A stretch of DNA of 64,000 nt from SAR86 cluster bacterium AG-447-A08 (GCA_003212335.1 QCQA01000003.1:120516-184515), one strand, 5' to 3'; shown: positions 39,320 to 48,783, numbered from the stretch's first letter. The notes: generated from the letters alone by a model not told the origin. Made by a program: numbers and translations.

Positions 39320-39796
39320 ATGCGAATTGGACATGGTTACGATGCTCATCAAATCATTTCAGGATCTGGAATGGTCTTAGGGGGCGTTGAAATTAAATGC
39401 GATTACTCAATTGAAGCTCATTCAGATGGAGATATTATCGTTCATTCTTTAATTGATGCCTTGCTTGGTGCTGCAGCATATGGTGATTTGGGAACCTTTT
39501 TTCCTTCGAGTGATGAAAATCTTAAGGGCATTTCGAGTTTTTCTATGTTATCAACTGTCCTAGAAAAATTAAGTCATGATAATTATACAATTAAAAATAT
39601 TGATATAACTTACGTAGGGCAAGTGCCAAAACTTCTCCAATATCGCGAAGCGATAATCAAAAATTTATCTAAAGCAATGGAAATTGATCCTCATAGGATA
39701 AGTTGTAAAGCAACAACAACTGATAAATTGGGATTTGAGGGTAATCTCAAAGGCATTTCTTGTCACTGTGTTGTATTAATTGAAGAAGCTAACTAA
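39320..39796 (+). CDS. ispF: 2-C-methyl-D-erythritol 2,4-cyclodiphosphate synthase IspF
   Basis: Zinc enzyme that cyclises CDP-methylerythritol phosphate in the MEP pathway. 158 residues: 'MRIGHGYDAHQI' with the Asp-x-His metal site, 'GGVEIKCDYSIEAHSDGDII', 'HSLIDALLGAAAYGDLGTFF' and 'SCKATTTDKLGFEG'. TAATG overlap with surE. truD, often between ispF and surE, is absent. Confidence 0.97.
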   Translation: MRIGHGYDAHQIISGSGMVLGGVEIKCDYSIEAHSDGDIIVHSLIDALLGAAAYGDLGTFFPSSDENLKGISSFSMLSTVLEKLSHDNYTIKNIDITYVGQVPKLLQYREAIIKNLSKAMEIDPHRISCKATTTDKLGFEGNLKGISCHCVVLIEEAN

Positions 39797-40566
39797 TGTT
39801 AAAAATATTACTCTCTAATGATGATGGATTTGATGCACCAGGACTAAAAGTTCTATATGAGACTCTTGAAGGCTTTGCTGATTTATTTGTAGTTGCCCCC
39901 GCAATCAATAGTAGCGGTGCAGGTTGCTCAATAACAACAAATTCTCCTATGCAAGTTACTGAACATTCAAATGGCTTCGTCTCTGTTACTGGAAAACCAG
40001 CAGATTGTGTTTATCTGGGGATACACGAATTATCTCCCTGGCAACCAGACTTAGTCATTAGTGGAGTAAATCTGGGGGCCAATATGGGTGAAGATTTACT
40101 ATATTCTGGAACTGTAGGTGCAGCTTTAGAGGCTGCAGGTTTAGATTACCCATCCATAGCTATTTCAGCTGCTGCATTCCATCAACCGGGCTCCAAAGAC
40201 CATATGGAACCGAACTATACAACTGCTGCTAAAGTAGTTTTGGATATATTGAAAAACTATAAGCTGGAAACCATTGATCCTTCTCTTGTATTAAATATCA
40301 ATACACCAAATATTGAATTCTCAGCTGACCTCGAATATAAATTTACCACTATAGGGTCTTGGGGCTTCAGGAATCCTCCTCACATTATCGAAGACGATGA
40401 AGGCACAAAAACTTATTGGACAACTCACAGAGATTTGTATCCTGATAATGATGAGGAATCTGATATTTTTACTTTGGAGAAAAATATGGTGTCCATTTCT
40501 CCTATTTACCCAAATTTCTCTGTAAAAGAAGTTTTAAATGGAAGTTTTACTATAGAAAAGAGATGA
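39796..40566 (+). CDS. surE: 5'-nucleotidase SurE
   Basis: Metal-dependent nucleoside monophosphate phosphatase linked to stationary-phase survival. 256 residues: 'ILLSNDDGFDAPGLKVL' with the metal-binding DD pair, 'VVAPAINSSGAGCSITTNSP', 'VTGKPADCVYLGI' and 'LVISGVNLGANMGEDLLYSG'. Stop overlaps the pcm ATG. Confidence 0.96.
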   Translation: MLKILLSNDDGFDAPGLKVLYETLEGFADLFVVAPAINSSGAGCSITTNSPMQVTEHSNGFVSVTGKPADCVYLGIHELSPWQPDLVISGVNLGANMGEDLLYSGTVGAALEAAGLDYPSIAISAAAFHQPGSKDHMEPNYTTAAKVVLDILKNYKLETIDPSLVLNINTPNIEFSADLEYKFTTIGSWGFRNPPHIIEDDEGTKTYWTTHRDLYPDNDEESDIFTLEKNMVSISPIYPNFSVKEVLNGSFTIEKR

Positions 40567-41246
40567 GTTTAGATAAAGACATTGTGCAAGGGCAGGGTAT
40601 GACCTCTTTGCGAACAAGACAGAGACTAATAGAGAGATTAACCAAGAAGGGTATTTCAGATGTAAGAGTCCTAGAAGCAATGCGTGATAGTCCACGGCAT
40701 CTTTTTTTAGATGAGGCTCTTTCCTCCAGAGCTTATGAAGATTTAGCTTTACCAATAGGTTATCAGCAAACGATTTCGCAACCATATATAGTTGCCAGGA
40801 TGACAGAATGCCTTTTATCTGACGACCGCCTCTCAGAAGCTCCTCTTCAGAATACACTTGAAATAGGAACTGGTTGTGGTTATCAAACTTATCTCCTCTC
40901 TATTTTTTCCAAGCAAGTAACTTCCTTAGAAAGGATAGAACCTCTGCAAGAAAAGGCAAAAAAGATACTTAAAGAATTGAAGGTTAAGAATGTAAATTTT
41001 AAGTTAGATGACGGAAATAATTTAGATGAGCAAGAATATGATGCGATTTTATCAGCCGCAGCTCCTTTAGAGGTTCCAATTAGTCTTAAAGAACGACTTA
41101 CAGTAGGCGGCAAATTAATTCTACCTGTTGGGGATAACAATTCTCAGGTCTTGACTTTAGTAAAGAGAATTTCAAAAACTGAATTTACGGAAGAAAAGCT
41201 CGAGGATGTGCTGTTTGTTCCTTTACTCAGAGGAGTAGTTTCATAG
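40563..41246 (+). CDS. pcm: Protein-L-isoaspartate O-methyltransferase
   Basis: Repairs isoaspartyl damage in aged proteins using S-adenosylmethionine. 227 residues from the ATG overlapping surE; an ATG at 40599 ('MTSLRTRQRLIERL') matches the Pseudomonas start equally well. Motifs: 'LALPIGYQQTISQPYIVARM', SAM site 'TLEIGTGCGYQTYLLS', 'YDAILSAAAPLEVPISLKER' and 'FVPLLRGVV'. nlpD and rpoS, the usual next genes, are absent. Confidence 0.95.
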   Translation: MSLDKDIVQGQGMTSLRTRQRLIERLTKKGISDVRVLEAMRDSPRHLFLDEALSSRAYEDLALPIGYQQTISQPYIVARMTECLLSDDRLSEAPLQNTLEIGTGCGYQTYLLSIFSKQVTSLERIEPLQEKAKKILKELKVKNVNFKLDDGNNLDEQEYDAILSAAAPLEVPISLKERLTVGGKLILPVGDNNSQVLTLVKRISKTEFTEEKLEDVLFVPLLRGVVS

Positions 41247-41263
41247 ATATAAAGAATAATAGA

Positions 41264-42085
41264 TTGACCTTATTTCTAAAAGGTATGGCCATGGGTATAG
41301 CCGAGGTTATACCCGGTATATCTGGAGGAACTCTAGCTCTTATCTTGGGTGTTTACGAAAGGCTAATCAAGGCCATCCATTCATTCAATATTTCTTTGAT
41401 AAGTTTATTAATGCATAGAAGATTTAAAGACGCTTGGGCTTATGTAGATGGCAATTATATTCTAGTACTCTTTATAGGCATGCTTGTCTCAATCTTTACC
41501 CTTTCATCATTAATTTTATTTTTCATGGAGGTTTACCCAACTGCTTTTAAATCTTTTTTATCTTCTGTTCTACTCTTTTCAGCATTCATAGAACCCCTGA
41601 AACCTAAAATCTCTAAATCATTTTTTATAGGGATAATTTTGTCTCTGTTCATTTGTAGTTTCCTATATTTTCTTCCAGAAAGGGCATTAACCAATATTAA
41701 TCCGTTATATTTATTTTTTTCCGGATTTGTTGCCATCTCAGCTTTAGTCGTACCTGGTATTTCTGGAAGTTTCATCCTTCTTTTAATGGGTTCCTATCAA
41801 TCAATTCTAATGGCTGTCAGAGATTTGGACTTGGTAGCACTCTTCATATTCCTAGGAGGAGCTTTACTTGGTTTACTGAGTATCGTTAGATTGATAAAAC
41901 TTTTATATGACCAACAAAAGGAATTTTTATTAGCAGTATTTTTTGGATTAATAATTTTTTGTATACCCTTACTATGGATGAATGGATACAGTCATGATGC
42001 TGACTTGAATTTAATCTCTTTATCGACTGGAAGCTTGATTGGGATTTCGCTGGTTTTTATTGTAAAAAAATTTGGAAAATCCTAG
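41264..42085 (+). CDS. DUF368 membrane protein
   Basis: Inner membrane protein of 273 residues with about eight hydrophobic segments. The family signature '[20 protein letters not shown]' stands at the N terminus and the similar '[18 protein letters not shown]' recurs in the second half, an internal repeat. Members have been linked to undecaprenyl phosphate recycling (PopT/DUF368 family); that role is knowledge of the family and not visible here. Start is the TTG at 41264. It occupies the place where nlpD-rpoS usually follow pcm. Converges on fdxA with a 4 base overlap. Confidence 0.88.
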   Translation: MTLFLKGMAMGIAEVIPGISGGTLALILGVYERLIKAIHSFNISLISLLMHRRFKDAWAYVDGNYILVLFIGMLVSIFTLSSLILFFMEVYPTAFKSFLSSVLLFSAFIEPLKPKISKSFFIGIILSLFICSFLYFLPERALTNINPLYLFFSGFVAISALVVPGISGSFILLLMGSYQSILMAVRDLDLVALFIFLGGALLGLLSIVRLIKLLYDQQKEFLLAVFFGLIIFCIPLLWMNGYSHDADLNLISLSTGSLIGISLVFIVKKFGKS

Positions 42086-42405
42086 CGTTCGATCATATCA
42101 AACTTTCCTTTAACCTCTTTCCAATCTTCTGAATCTGGCAAGGGATCTTTTTGCTCAACTATATTTGGCCATTGTGTGCATAATTCAGCATTCAGTTCTA
42201 TATATTCTATTTGGTCTTCTGGCACTTCATCTTCTGAATATATGGCTTCTATCGGGCATTCAGGTTCGCATAATGCGCAATCAATGCACTCATCAGGATT
42301 TATAACTAGCATATTTGGCCCCTCGTAGAAACAGTCTACAGGACATACTTCAACACAGTCTGTAAGCTTGCATTTGACACAAGCATCTCCAACAATGAAA
42401 GCCAT
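42082..42405 (-). CDS. fdxA: 7Fe ferredoxin FdxA
   Basis: Small electron carrier of 107 residues resembling Azotobacter ferredoxin I. The N-terminal '[20 protein letters not shown]' cluster site and '[16 protein letters not shown]' second site hold a 3Fe-4S and a 4Fe-4S cluster, followed by the typical '[12 protein letters not shown]' and '[15 protein letters not shown]' tail. A ferredoxin is the acceptor for KorAB (62261-64000), so a link is possible. mutS is missing from the usual fdxA-mutS-cinA neighbourhood. Confidence 0.95.
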   Translation of the reverse strand: MAFIVGDACVKCKLTDCVEVCPVDCFYEGPNMLVINPDECIDCALCEPECPIEAIYSEDEVPEDQIEYIELNAELCTQWPNIVEQKDPLPDSEDWKEVKGKFDMIER

Positions 42406-42500
42406 ATCTTATATTTTACCAGTTAACAAATATTTCAGTAACCATCATCTAGACAAAGGTATGATTTCTGTTCTAATAGTTACTAATATTATTTTGTAAA

Positions 42501-42989
42501 TTGGACTTAAAAAACTTAGAAACTCTAAGCGCTAATTTAGGAGCGTTACTGCAGAAGAAAAAGATGTTTATCACTGCAGCGGAGTCTTGTACTGGAGGAT
42601 TGTTGTCTCAATCTATCGTTTCTGTTCCCGGAAGTTCTGCTTGGTTTGGAAATAGTTTTATCACTTACTCAAATATCTCTAAACACAAAGTTTTAGGTGT
42701 TTCTAAAGAAACTCTCAAGTCATTTGGAGCGGTTAGTGAAGAAGTAGTCAGAGAAATGGTTATTGGAGCCATAAATGAGACTAAAGCTAATCTTGGAATA
42801 GCTATAAGTGGTATAGCAGGCCCCGGAGGCGGCTCTGCTGAAAGACCTGTTGGAACAGTTTGCTTAGCCTGGAAACTTAATAAGGACTTAGAAAAGCAAG
42901 AAACTTTTCTATTTGAAGGAAATAGGAACGAAGTAAGATATCAGACTGTTGTAAAAGCTTTGGAGGAAGCAATAGTCTTAATGAATTAA
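42501..42989 (+). CDS. pncC: Nicotinamide-nucleotide amidohydrolase PncC (CinA C-terminal family)
   Basis: Deamidates nicotinamide mononucleotide, recycling it to NAD synthesis. 162 residues, the single-domain form without the N-terminal CinA domain. 'TAAESCTGGLLSQSIVSVPG', 'SAWFGNSFITYSNISKHKVL', 'SFGAVSEEVVREM' and 'AISGIAGPGGGSAERPVGTV' are family motifs. TTG start at 42501. Immediately upstream of recA, the standard cinA-recA pairing. Confidence 0.94.
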   Translation: MDLKNLETLSANLGALLQKKKMFITAAESCTGGLLSQSIVSVPGSSAWFGNSFITYSNISKHKVLGVSKETLKSFGAVSEEVVREMVIGAINETKANLGIAISGIAGPGGGSAERPVGTVCLAWKLNKDLEKQETFLFEGNRNEVRYQTVVKALEEAIVLMN

Positions 42990-43001
42990 ATTTTTAAATA
43001 A

Positions 43002-43021
43002 TACTGTTTATTTATACAGTA
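43002..43021 (+). promoter_or_regulatory. LexA-binding SOS box of recA
   Basis: TACTGTTTATTTATACAGTA is a near-perfect palindrome with CTG-N10-CAG, the gammaproteobacterial LexA operator. It ends six bases before the TATAAT at 43027 and covers the -35 region, so LexA would block RNA polymerase. lexA itself is not in the window. Confidence 0.93.
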
Positions 43022-43026
43022 TTTTG

Positions 43027-43032
43027 TATAAT
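43027..43032 (+). promoter_or_regulatory. recA promoter -10 element
   Basis: Consensus TATAAT between the LexA box and the recA start, followed by GCG. The RNA leader would be about 20 bases and contains a good ribosome binding site (CGGAGAAG) before the ATG at 43060. Confidence 0.75.
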
Positions 43033-43059
43033 GCGATAATATTTTAACGGAGAAGTATT

Positions 43060-44079
43060 ATGGCTCAAAAAAAGGTGACAGATATAAAAGAAGTAGATAA
43101 AACAAAACAGCTAGACAGCGCTTTAGGTCAAATTGAGAGACAGTTTGGTTCTGGCACTGTTATGCGTATGGGAGAGAAGAGGCATGAGAAAATACCCGCA
43201 ATTCCAACTGGCTCTCTAGGTCTCGATATAGCCCTAGGTATTGGAGGTCTGCCCAGAGGAAGAATTGTAGAGATTTACGGCCCTGAATCTTCTGGCAAAA
43301 CAACGCTTACTCTCGAGGTAATCGCTCAATGCCAAAAGTTGGGAGGCACTGCTGCATTCATTGATGCAGAGCATGCTTTAGATCCTATTTATGCAGAAAA
43401 GCTTGGTGTTAATGTTGACGAATTATTAGTTTCTCAACCTGATACAGGTGAGCAGGCATTAGAAGTTGCCGACATCATGGTTGCTTCAGGTGGTATCGAC
43501 ATACTGGTTATTGATTCAGTTGCAGCTTTAGTTCCTAAAGCAGAAATTGAAGGTGAAATGGGTGACCATCATGTTGGATTACAAGCGAGATTAATGTCTC
43601 AAGCTCTAAGAAAGATAACTGGAAATGTTCAAAAATCTGATACTTTGGTCATTTTTATTAATCAAATAAGGCACAAGATCGGTGTTATGTTTGGAAGTCC
43701 TGAAACAACAGCAGGCGGAAATGCTCTTAAATTCTACTCCTCAGTGAGAATGGATATAAGAAGAATTGGTACTGTTAAGGATGGTGATGAGGCTGTTGGA
43801 AATGAAACAAGAGTTAAGGTCGTAAAAAATAAAGTTTCTCCACCATTTAAACAGGCTGAGTTTCAAATACTCTACAATAAGGGTATCAATAGATTAGGTG
43901 AACTTATAGATAAAGGCGCGGATTTAGATATTATTGAGAAAGCTGGAGCGTGGTATAGCTATAACGGTGAAAAAATTGGTCAGGGTAAGGCTAACTCTAT
44001 TGAATTCTTGGAACAAAATCCTAAGTTATTAAAGACTATAGAGAAGCAGGTTATAGACGCTATCAATAAAGAAGACTAA
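43060..44079 (+). CDS. recA: Recombinase RecA
   Basis: Strand-exchange protein and SOS coprotease. 339 residues: '[20 protein letters not shown]', Walker A '[20 protein letters not shown]', '[20 protein letters not shown]', Walker B '[20 protein letters not shown]', DNA loop 2 '[20 protein letters not shown]'. Under the LexA box at 43002. recX does not follow; a hairpin at 44122 probably ends the transcript. Confidence 0.99.
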   Translation: MAQKKVTDIKEVDKTKQLDSALGQIERQFGSGTVMRMGEKRHEKIPAIPTGSLGLDIALGIGGLPRGRIVEIYGPESSGKTTLTLEVIAQCQKLGGTAAFIDAEHALDPIYAEKLGVNVDELLVSQPDTGEQALEVADIMVASGGIDILVIDSVAALVPKAEIEGEMGDHHVGLQARLMSQALRKITGNVQKSDTLVIFINQIRHKIGVMFGSPETTAGGNALKFYSSVRMDIRRIGTVKDGDEAVGNETRVKVVKNKVSPPFKQAEFQILYNKGINRLGELIDKGADLDIIEKAGAWYSYNGEKIGQGKANSIEFLEQNPKLLKTIEKQVIDAINKED

Positions 44080-44121
44080 TTTCTCTTTCTCATAAAGCCT
44101 ATTTTGTTATAGGATTTCAAT

Positions 44122-44150
44122 GTGGCGACTGAAAGAGTCGCCACTTTCAT
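44122..44150 (+). terminator. Probable terminator after recA
   Basis: Perfect 9 base-pair stem GTGGCGACT (44122-44130) and AGTCGCCAC (44136-44144) with loop GAAAG. Only a short TTTC follows, so rho-independent termination may be weak. It separates recA from the thiolase gene, whose ATG is 19 bases beyond. Confidence 0.6.
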
Positions 44151-44168
44151 GAAAAAATAGGAGAGATT

Positions 44169-45347
44169 ATGGGAAACGCATATATAGTAGGTGCGGTAAG
44201 GACACCAGGCGGAAGAAAGAATGGAAAGTTGAGTCAGTGGCATCCAACTGATTTAGGAGCTTTAGTTTTGGATGAAATCGTTCAAAGGACAGGAGTTAAG
44301 CCCGAACTAATAGACGATGTAATTTTTGGATGTGTAAGCCAATCTGGAGCGCAGTCAGGAAACGTAGCAAGAAATGCCGTTCTAGCTTCTTCATTGCCTG
44401 AATCAGTTCCTGGTACTACTGTTGATAGGCAATGTGGATCGTCGCAACAAGCAATTCATTTCGCAGCACAAGCTGTAATGTCTGAAACACAGGATATTGT
44501 CATAGCGGGTGGAGTTGAGGTAATGAGTCAAGTTCCAATCGGCGCTGCTGTCATTGATAGCTTTAAAGCTGGTCATGGACAACCATATGGAGGAAAGGGA
44601 ACAAGTGAAAGATATCCTGGAGTGCAATTCAGCCAATTTACGGGTGCAGAAATGATGGCAGAGAGATGGAATATGTCCAGAGAGGAACTTGATTCTTTTG
44701 CTCTGGCTAGTCATCAAAAAGCAGTAAATGCTACTGAAGGCGGTTATTTTGATAGAGAAATAGTCCCAGTAGAAGGAGATCTACCTAATGGAGATAAAGA
44801 AATGGTCACTGTAGATGAGGGTATAAGATTCGATGCAAGTGCTGAGAGCTTGTCTGGTTTAAATACTTTATCAGAAGATGGCGTATTGACCGCAGGAACA
44901 TCGAGTCAGATCTGTGATGGAGCTGCAGCTGTCATGCTAGTTAATGATGCAGGGCTTGAAAAACTAGGCATAAAACCAAGAGCTAAAGTAGTAGCACTTG
45001 CACTTGCTGGTGATGATCCTGTCATTATGCTCACAGGTCCTATCCCAGCTTCAAAAACTGTTTTGGAAAAAGCCTCTATGTCAATCGAGGATGTAGATCT
45101 TTATGAGGTAAATGAGGCATTTGCTCCAGTTCCTTTAGCTTGGGCTAAGGAACTTAACGCTGATCTTGATAAACTGAATGTGAATGGTGGAGCAATGGCA
45201 CTTGGCCACCCTCTAGGAGGAACAGGTGCTAAACTGATGACAACATTGTTACACGAACTGGAGAGACGTGAAGCAAGATTTGGTCTCCAGGCAATATGCG
45301 AAGGGGGAGGCACCGCTAACGCAATGATAATCGAGAGACTTAATTAG
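44169..45347 (+). CDS. Acetyl-CoA C-acyltransferase (thiolase)
   Basis: Thiolase of 392 residues that either cleaves 3-ketoacyl-CoA in fatty acid oxidation or condenses acetyl-CoA. Active-site motifs are intact: nucleophile Cys in 'VDRQCGSSQQAIHFAAQ', 'LYEVNEAFAPVPLAWAKE', 'NVNGGAMALGHPLGGTGAKL' and 'QAICEGGGTANAMIIERL'. Direction of the reaction and chain length cannot be told; no 3-hydroxyacyl-CoA dehydrogenase is adjacent. Shine-Dalgarno GGAGAG precedes the ATG. Converges on proS with 8 bases of overlap. Confidence 0.93.
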   Translation: MGNAYIVGAVRTPGGRKNGKLSQWHPTDLGALVLDEIVQRTGVKPELIDDVIFGCVSQSGAQSGNVARNAVLASSLPESVPGTTVDRQCGSSQQAIHFAAQAVMSETQDIVIAGGVEVMSQVPIGAAVIDSFKAGHGQPYGGKGTSERYPGVQFSQFTGAEMMAERWNMSREELDSFALASHQKAVNATEGGYFDREIVPVEGDLPNGDKEMVTVDEGIRFDASAESLSGLNTLSEDGVLTAGTSSQICDGAAAVMLVNDAGLEKLGIKPRAKVVALALAGDDPVIMLTGPIPASKTVLEKASMSIEDVDLYEVNEAFAPVPLAWAKELNADLDKLNVNGGAMALGHPLGGTGAKLMTTLLHELERREARFGLQAICEGGGTANAMIIERLN

Positions 45348-46617
45348 TTTTTACAGTCGATATAAGGTTTTGATGAGAGACTAGTTGTGGTTTCTCATCT
45401 TGCCTTTTCTTTATTTCAATCTCACCAGTTTCTAGTGTTCTCTCGCCAATAATTATTATTAAAGGTATTCCTGTAACTTCCATATCGGTAAACTTCACTC
45501 CTGGTCTTTTTTCTCTATCATCCCACAAGACATCTATATCATTTTCTTTAAGTAAGTTATAAATTTCAGAACTCTTTTCTTTTATTTCGTCTTTTTTCTT
45601 GGGATTAACTTCAACCAAAGCAACTTCGAAGGGTGCCAGGGCCTTAGGCCAAATTATCCCTTTTTCGTCATGATTTTGTTCTATTGCTGCTGCAACTATC
45701 CTTGATGCACCAATACCATAACATCCCATTTCAGGATGGATATCATTATTTTCTCCCTGTATCCTCAGATTAAGTATTTCTGAATACTTTCTTCCTAGTT
45801 TAAAGATATGGCCAACTTCTATACCTTTTTTTAGTTTAAGAAGACCTTTACCATCAGGGCTCGGCTTGCCTTCAAGAGAGTAGGGATCTTGGCCGTCTTG
45901 TAGTTCAGTTAGTAATTCCGCATTTATTGCATATTCACTCTTATCGCTAAAAGCTAAAAGATCTTCCCCTGAATCTGCAAGAACATGGAATTCCTCAGAA
46001 TCAGAACCTCCAATCGCGCCACTATCAGCTTTAACTATTCGGTAATCTAATCCTAAACTATCAAAAATCTTTATGTAGGCTTCTTTCATTACAGAATAAC
46101 TTTGATCTAAACTTTCTTTATCTAAATCAAATGAATAGGCATCTTTCATCAAGAATTCTCTTGATCTCATTACACCAAATCTGGGTCTTATCTCATCTCT
46201 AAATTTAGTTTGGATTTGATATAGCGTTACCGGGAGTTGTTTATAACTGGTCAAAAGATTCTTGCATAAGTCAGTAATTATCTCTTCATGGGTAGGCCCT
46301 AAACAGAATTTATTTTCATGTCTATCAAGGAATACCAGTAGTTCTTGACCATATTGATCTATCCTTCCAGATTCTTCCCATAATGAAGCAGGCTGAACCA
46401 TAGGCATTAAGATTTCTTGGGCTCCTGCTATATTCATCTCCTCTCGGATGATATTTTCTACCTTTTGTAATACTTTTTTTCCTATAGGTAGCCAATTGTA
46501 TATCCCTGAAGAGACCTGTCTTACAAGACCTGCTCTAATCATCAATTGATGACTTATTATTTCTGCATCTGCAGGATTTTCTCTCTGAGTTCCTAATATT
46601 AAATGTGAAGCTTTCAT
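45340..46617 (-). CDS. proS: Prolyl-tRNA synthetase, short form without the editing insertion
   Basis: Charges tRNA-Pro. 425 residues, against about 570 in E. coli. The class II core is present: 'SGIYNWLPIGKKVLQKVENI' motif 1, 'FRDEIRPRFGVMRSREFLMK' motif 2, 'CYGIGASRIVAAAIEQNHDE' motif 3, and the anticodon-binding domain with 'VLWDDREKRPGVKFTDMEVT'. The INS domain that hydrolyses mischarged Ala-tRNA-Pro normally lies between motifs 2 and 3; here 'GSDSEEFHVLADSGEDLLAF' leads quickly to 'IEVGHIFKLGRKYSE'. This is the organisation seen in alphaproteobacteria. ATG at 46617. Confidence 0.95.
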   Translation of the reverse strand: MKASHLILGTQRENPADAEIISHQLMIRAGLVRQVSSGIYNWLPIGKKVLQKVENIIREEMNIAGAQEILMPMVQPASLWEESGRIDQYGQELLVFLDRHENKFCLGPTHEEIITDLCKNLLTSYKQLPVTLYQIQTKFRDEIRPRFGVMRSREFLMKDAYSFDLDKESLDQSYSVMKEAYIKIFDSLGLDYRIVKADSGAIGGSDSEEFHVLADSGEDLLAFSDKSEYAINAELLTELQDGQDPYSLEGKPSPDGKGLLKLKKGIEVGHIFKLGRKYSEILNLRIQGENNDIHPEMGCYGIGASRIVAAAIEQNHDEKGIIWPKALAPFEVALVEVNPKKKDEIKEKSSEIYNLLKENDIDVLWDDREKRPGVKFTDMEVTGIPLIIIIGERTLETGEIEIKKRQDEKPQLVSHQNLISTVKTN

Positions 46618-46678
46618 AAAATATGTCCCTTAATACTAACATATAGCTAGTTTTAAGAATCTATATAATTAAAATTGG

Positions 46679-46684
46679 TATAAT
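46679..46684 (+). promoter_or_regulatory. Possible -10 element for the fmdB-like gene and aspS
   Basis: TATAAT in the 112 base divergent region between proS and the fmdB-like gene; a second TATAAT lies at 46664-46669. No convincing -35 was found for either. Confidence 0.4.
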
Positions 46685-46729
46685 TGTCGTGCAGTATGAT
46701 CATAATCCTTTTTTACTGAGTAATCTTCT

Positions 46730-46999
46730 ATGCCAACATATATTTTTAAGAATACAAAAACTGATGAGATTTTTGAGCAACAAATGAGAATCTCCGAACT
46801 AGATGATTTTAAAAGCAATAATCCAGATCTAGTTCAAATGCCTACAGCTCCCTCTTTTAGATTGAAGGGTACAGGTTGGTATGAAACTGACTTTAAAACT
46901 GGTAACAAGAAGAACATTGCTAAAAGCGATAATGAAAGTCAGTCATCTAAAACTACAAAAGAAAAAAAAGATACTTCGAAAAAAGAAGTCTCTTCTTAA
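46730..46999 (+). CDS. FmdB-like small protein lacking zinc-ribbon cysteines
   Basis: 89 residues. The C-terminal part of the FmdB family is plain ('[20 protein letters not shown]'), and '[20 protein letters not shown]' matches the family start. But FmdB proteins carry two CxxC knuckles and this protein contains no cysteine at all; Lys, Thr and Asn replace them. A charged lysine-rich tail ends it. It sits directly before aspS, the usual FmdB position in gammaproteobacteria. Function is unknown, and zinc binding by this motif is not possible. Confidence 0.75.
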   Translation: MPTYIFKNTKTDEIFEQQMRISELDDFKSNNPDLVQMPTAPSFRLKGTGWYETDFKTGNKKNIAKSDNESQSSKTTKEKKDTSKKEVSS

Positions 47000-47006
47000 T
47001 ATACAC

Positions 47007-48782
47007 ATGAAAAGAACACATAAATGTAATCAAGTTACCGAGGACCTAATAGGTCAAGAGATTTCTGTAACTGGCTGGATTCATAGAAGAAGGGATCATG
47101 GTGGTGTCATTTTCTTTGATTTAAGGGATGAAGATGGTCTTGTTCAGGTTGTTTATAACCCTGAATCAGAAAATACTTTCTCATTGGCTGAAACTTGCAG
47201 AAATGAATACGTAATACTCTCTAAGGGCTTGGTTAGAGAGAGACCCGAAGGCACTGAAAATAGTAATTTAGTAACTGGCAAAGTGGAAATAGTTGCTTCT
47301 GAATTAGAAGTTTTAAACACTTCCTTGCCAATTCCTTTTCAGTTAGATGAATATACTTCTGTTGGTGAAGAAACTCGTTTGAAATATAGATTTCTTGATT
47401 TAAGAAGACCTGAAATGCAACAAAATCTTAGACTGAGATCTAAAGTTTCGTCTGTCTTTAGAAGTTTTTTGGATAAGCAGGATTTTGTAGAAATTGAGAC
47501 GCCTTTATTAACAAAAGCTACTCCTGAAGGAGCAAGAGACTACCTAGTGCCCAGTAGAACATTTCCAGGTCAGTTTTTTGCACTTCCTCAGTCACCTCAA
47601 CTTTTCAAGCAAACACTTATGGCTTCAGGTTTCGAAAAGTATTTTCAATTTGCAAAATGTTTTAGAGACGAAGATCTGCGCGCTGATAGACAACCTGAAT
47701 TTACTCAACTGGACATAGAGTTGTCATTTGCAGACTCAGAAGAAGTGATTACGTTAATTACTGAGATGATTAAACAAGTCTTCAAAGAAACCTTATCGGT
47801 TGATTTAGGAGATTTTCCTAAAATTCCTTATCAAGAAGCTATATCAAAATATGGAATTGATAAACCTGACTTAAGAAATCCGCTTGAATTAATTGAAGTA
47901 AAAGACCTATTTCTTGATTGTGATTTTAAAGTCTTTAATGAACCTGCAAATGATTCAAACTCAAGAATTGCTGCTTTGCGAGTCCCTAATGGAAAGCTTT
48001 TAACAAGAAAGCAAATTGATGACTATACTGACTTTGTAGGTAATTATGGCGCAAAGGGATTAGCTTACATACGCGTAGAAGATCCATCTAAAGGCAAAGA
48101 TGGTTTGCAGTCTCCAATTATAAAATTTATTGAAGACTCAATCATTGATTCTCTTTTAAAGGTTCTAGACGTTAAAGAAGGTGATATTATTTTCTTCGGG
48201 GCTGGTAAAAATAATGTAGTTAATGATTCATTAGCCGCTTTGAGAGACTTAGTTGCCAAAGACCTTGATCTTTTGACATGTGAATGGGCACCTTGCTGGG
48301 TTGTTGATTTCCCAATGTTTGAAAAAAATAAATCTGGAGAATTAACACCACTTCATCATCCTTTTACAGCACCTAGTTGTTCCATAGAAGAGCTAAAAAA
48401 AGATCCATTATCAGCATTAACTGAAGCTTACGATGTGGTTTTGAATGGGACCGAGTTGGGTGGAGGTTCAGTCAGAATCCATGACAAAGAAATGCAAAAA
48501 GCAGTATTGGAGCTCTTGAATATAGAAGATCAAGAAGCCGAAGAGAAGTTTGGTTTTCTTATATCTGCTCTTCAGCACGGCTGTCCTCCTCATGCAGGAC
48601 TTGCCATTGGTTTCGATAGGATGATTATGCTTATGACGGATTCAGAATCAATAAGAGATGTCATAGCCTTTCCGAAGACTCAAACTGCTTCATGCCTTTT
48701 AACTGATGCACCTGGGGAAGCAGCTAAAGATCAATTAGAAGAACTTCATATAAGATTTCATGGGATAGATAAGGAGGTTTAA
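47007..48782 (+). CDS. aspS: Aspartyl-tRNA synthetase
   Basis: Charges tRNA-Asp. About 591 residues from the ATG at 47007 ('[20 protein letters not shown]'); the open frame extends upstream into the fmdB-like gene but only without family similarity. The anticodon-binding OB fold has '[20 protein letters not shown]', then '[20 protein letters not shown]', class II motif 2 '[20 protein letters not shown]', a bacterial GAD insertion and motif 3 '[20 protein letters not shown]'. One base separates it from yebC. Confidence 0.97.
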   Translation: MKRTHKCNQVTEDLIGQEISVTGWIHRRRDHGGVIFFDLRDEDGLVQVVYNPESENTFSLAETCRNEYVILSKGLVRERPEGTENSNLVTGKVEIVASELEVLNTSLPIPFQLDEYTSVGEETRLKYRFLDLRRPEMQQNLRLRSKVSSVFRSFLDKQDFVEIETPLLTKATPEGARDYLVPSRTFPGQFFALPQSPQLFKQTLMASGFEKYFQFAKCFRDEDLRADRQPEFTQLDIELSFADSEEVITLITEMIKQVFKETLSVDLGDFPKIPYQEAISKYGIDKPDLRNPLELIEVKDLFLDCDFKVFNEPANDSNSRIAALRVPNGKLLTRKQIDDYTDFVGNYGAKGLAYIRVEDPSKGKDGLQSPIIKFIEDSIIDSLLKVLDVKEGDIIFFGAGKNNVVNDSLAALRDLVAKDLDLLTCEWAPCWVVDFPMFEKNKSGELTPLHHPFTAPSCSIEELKKDPLSALTEAYDVVLNGTELGGGSVRIHDKEMQKAVLELLNIEDQEAEEKFGFLISALQHGCPPHAGLAIGFDRMIMLMTDSESIRDVIAFPKTQTASCLLTDAPGEAAKDQLEELHIRFHGIDKEV

Positions 48783-48783
48783 A

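Noticed and set aside
46881..47006. N-terminal extension of aspS into the fmdB-like gene
   Set aside because: Extension has no AspRS similarity; the family begins at the ATG 47007 just after the fmdB-like stop.
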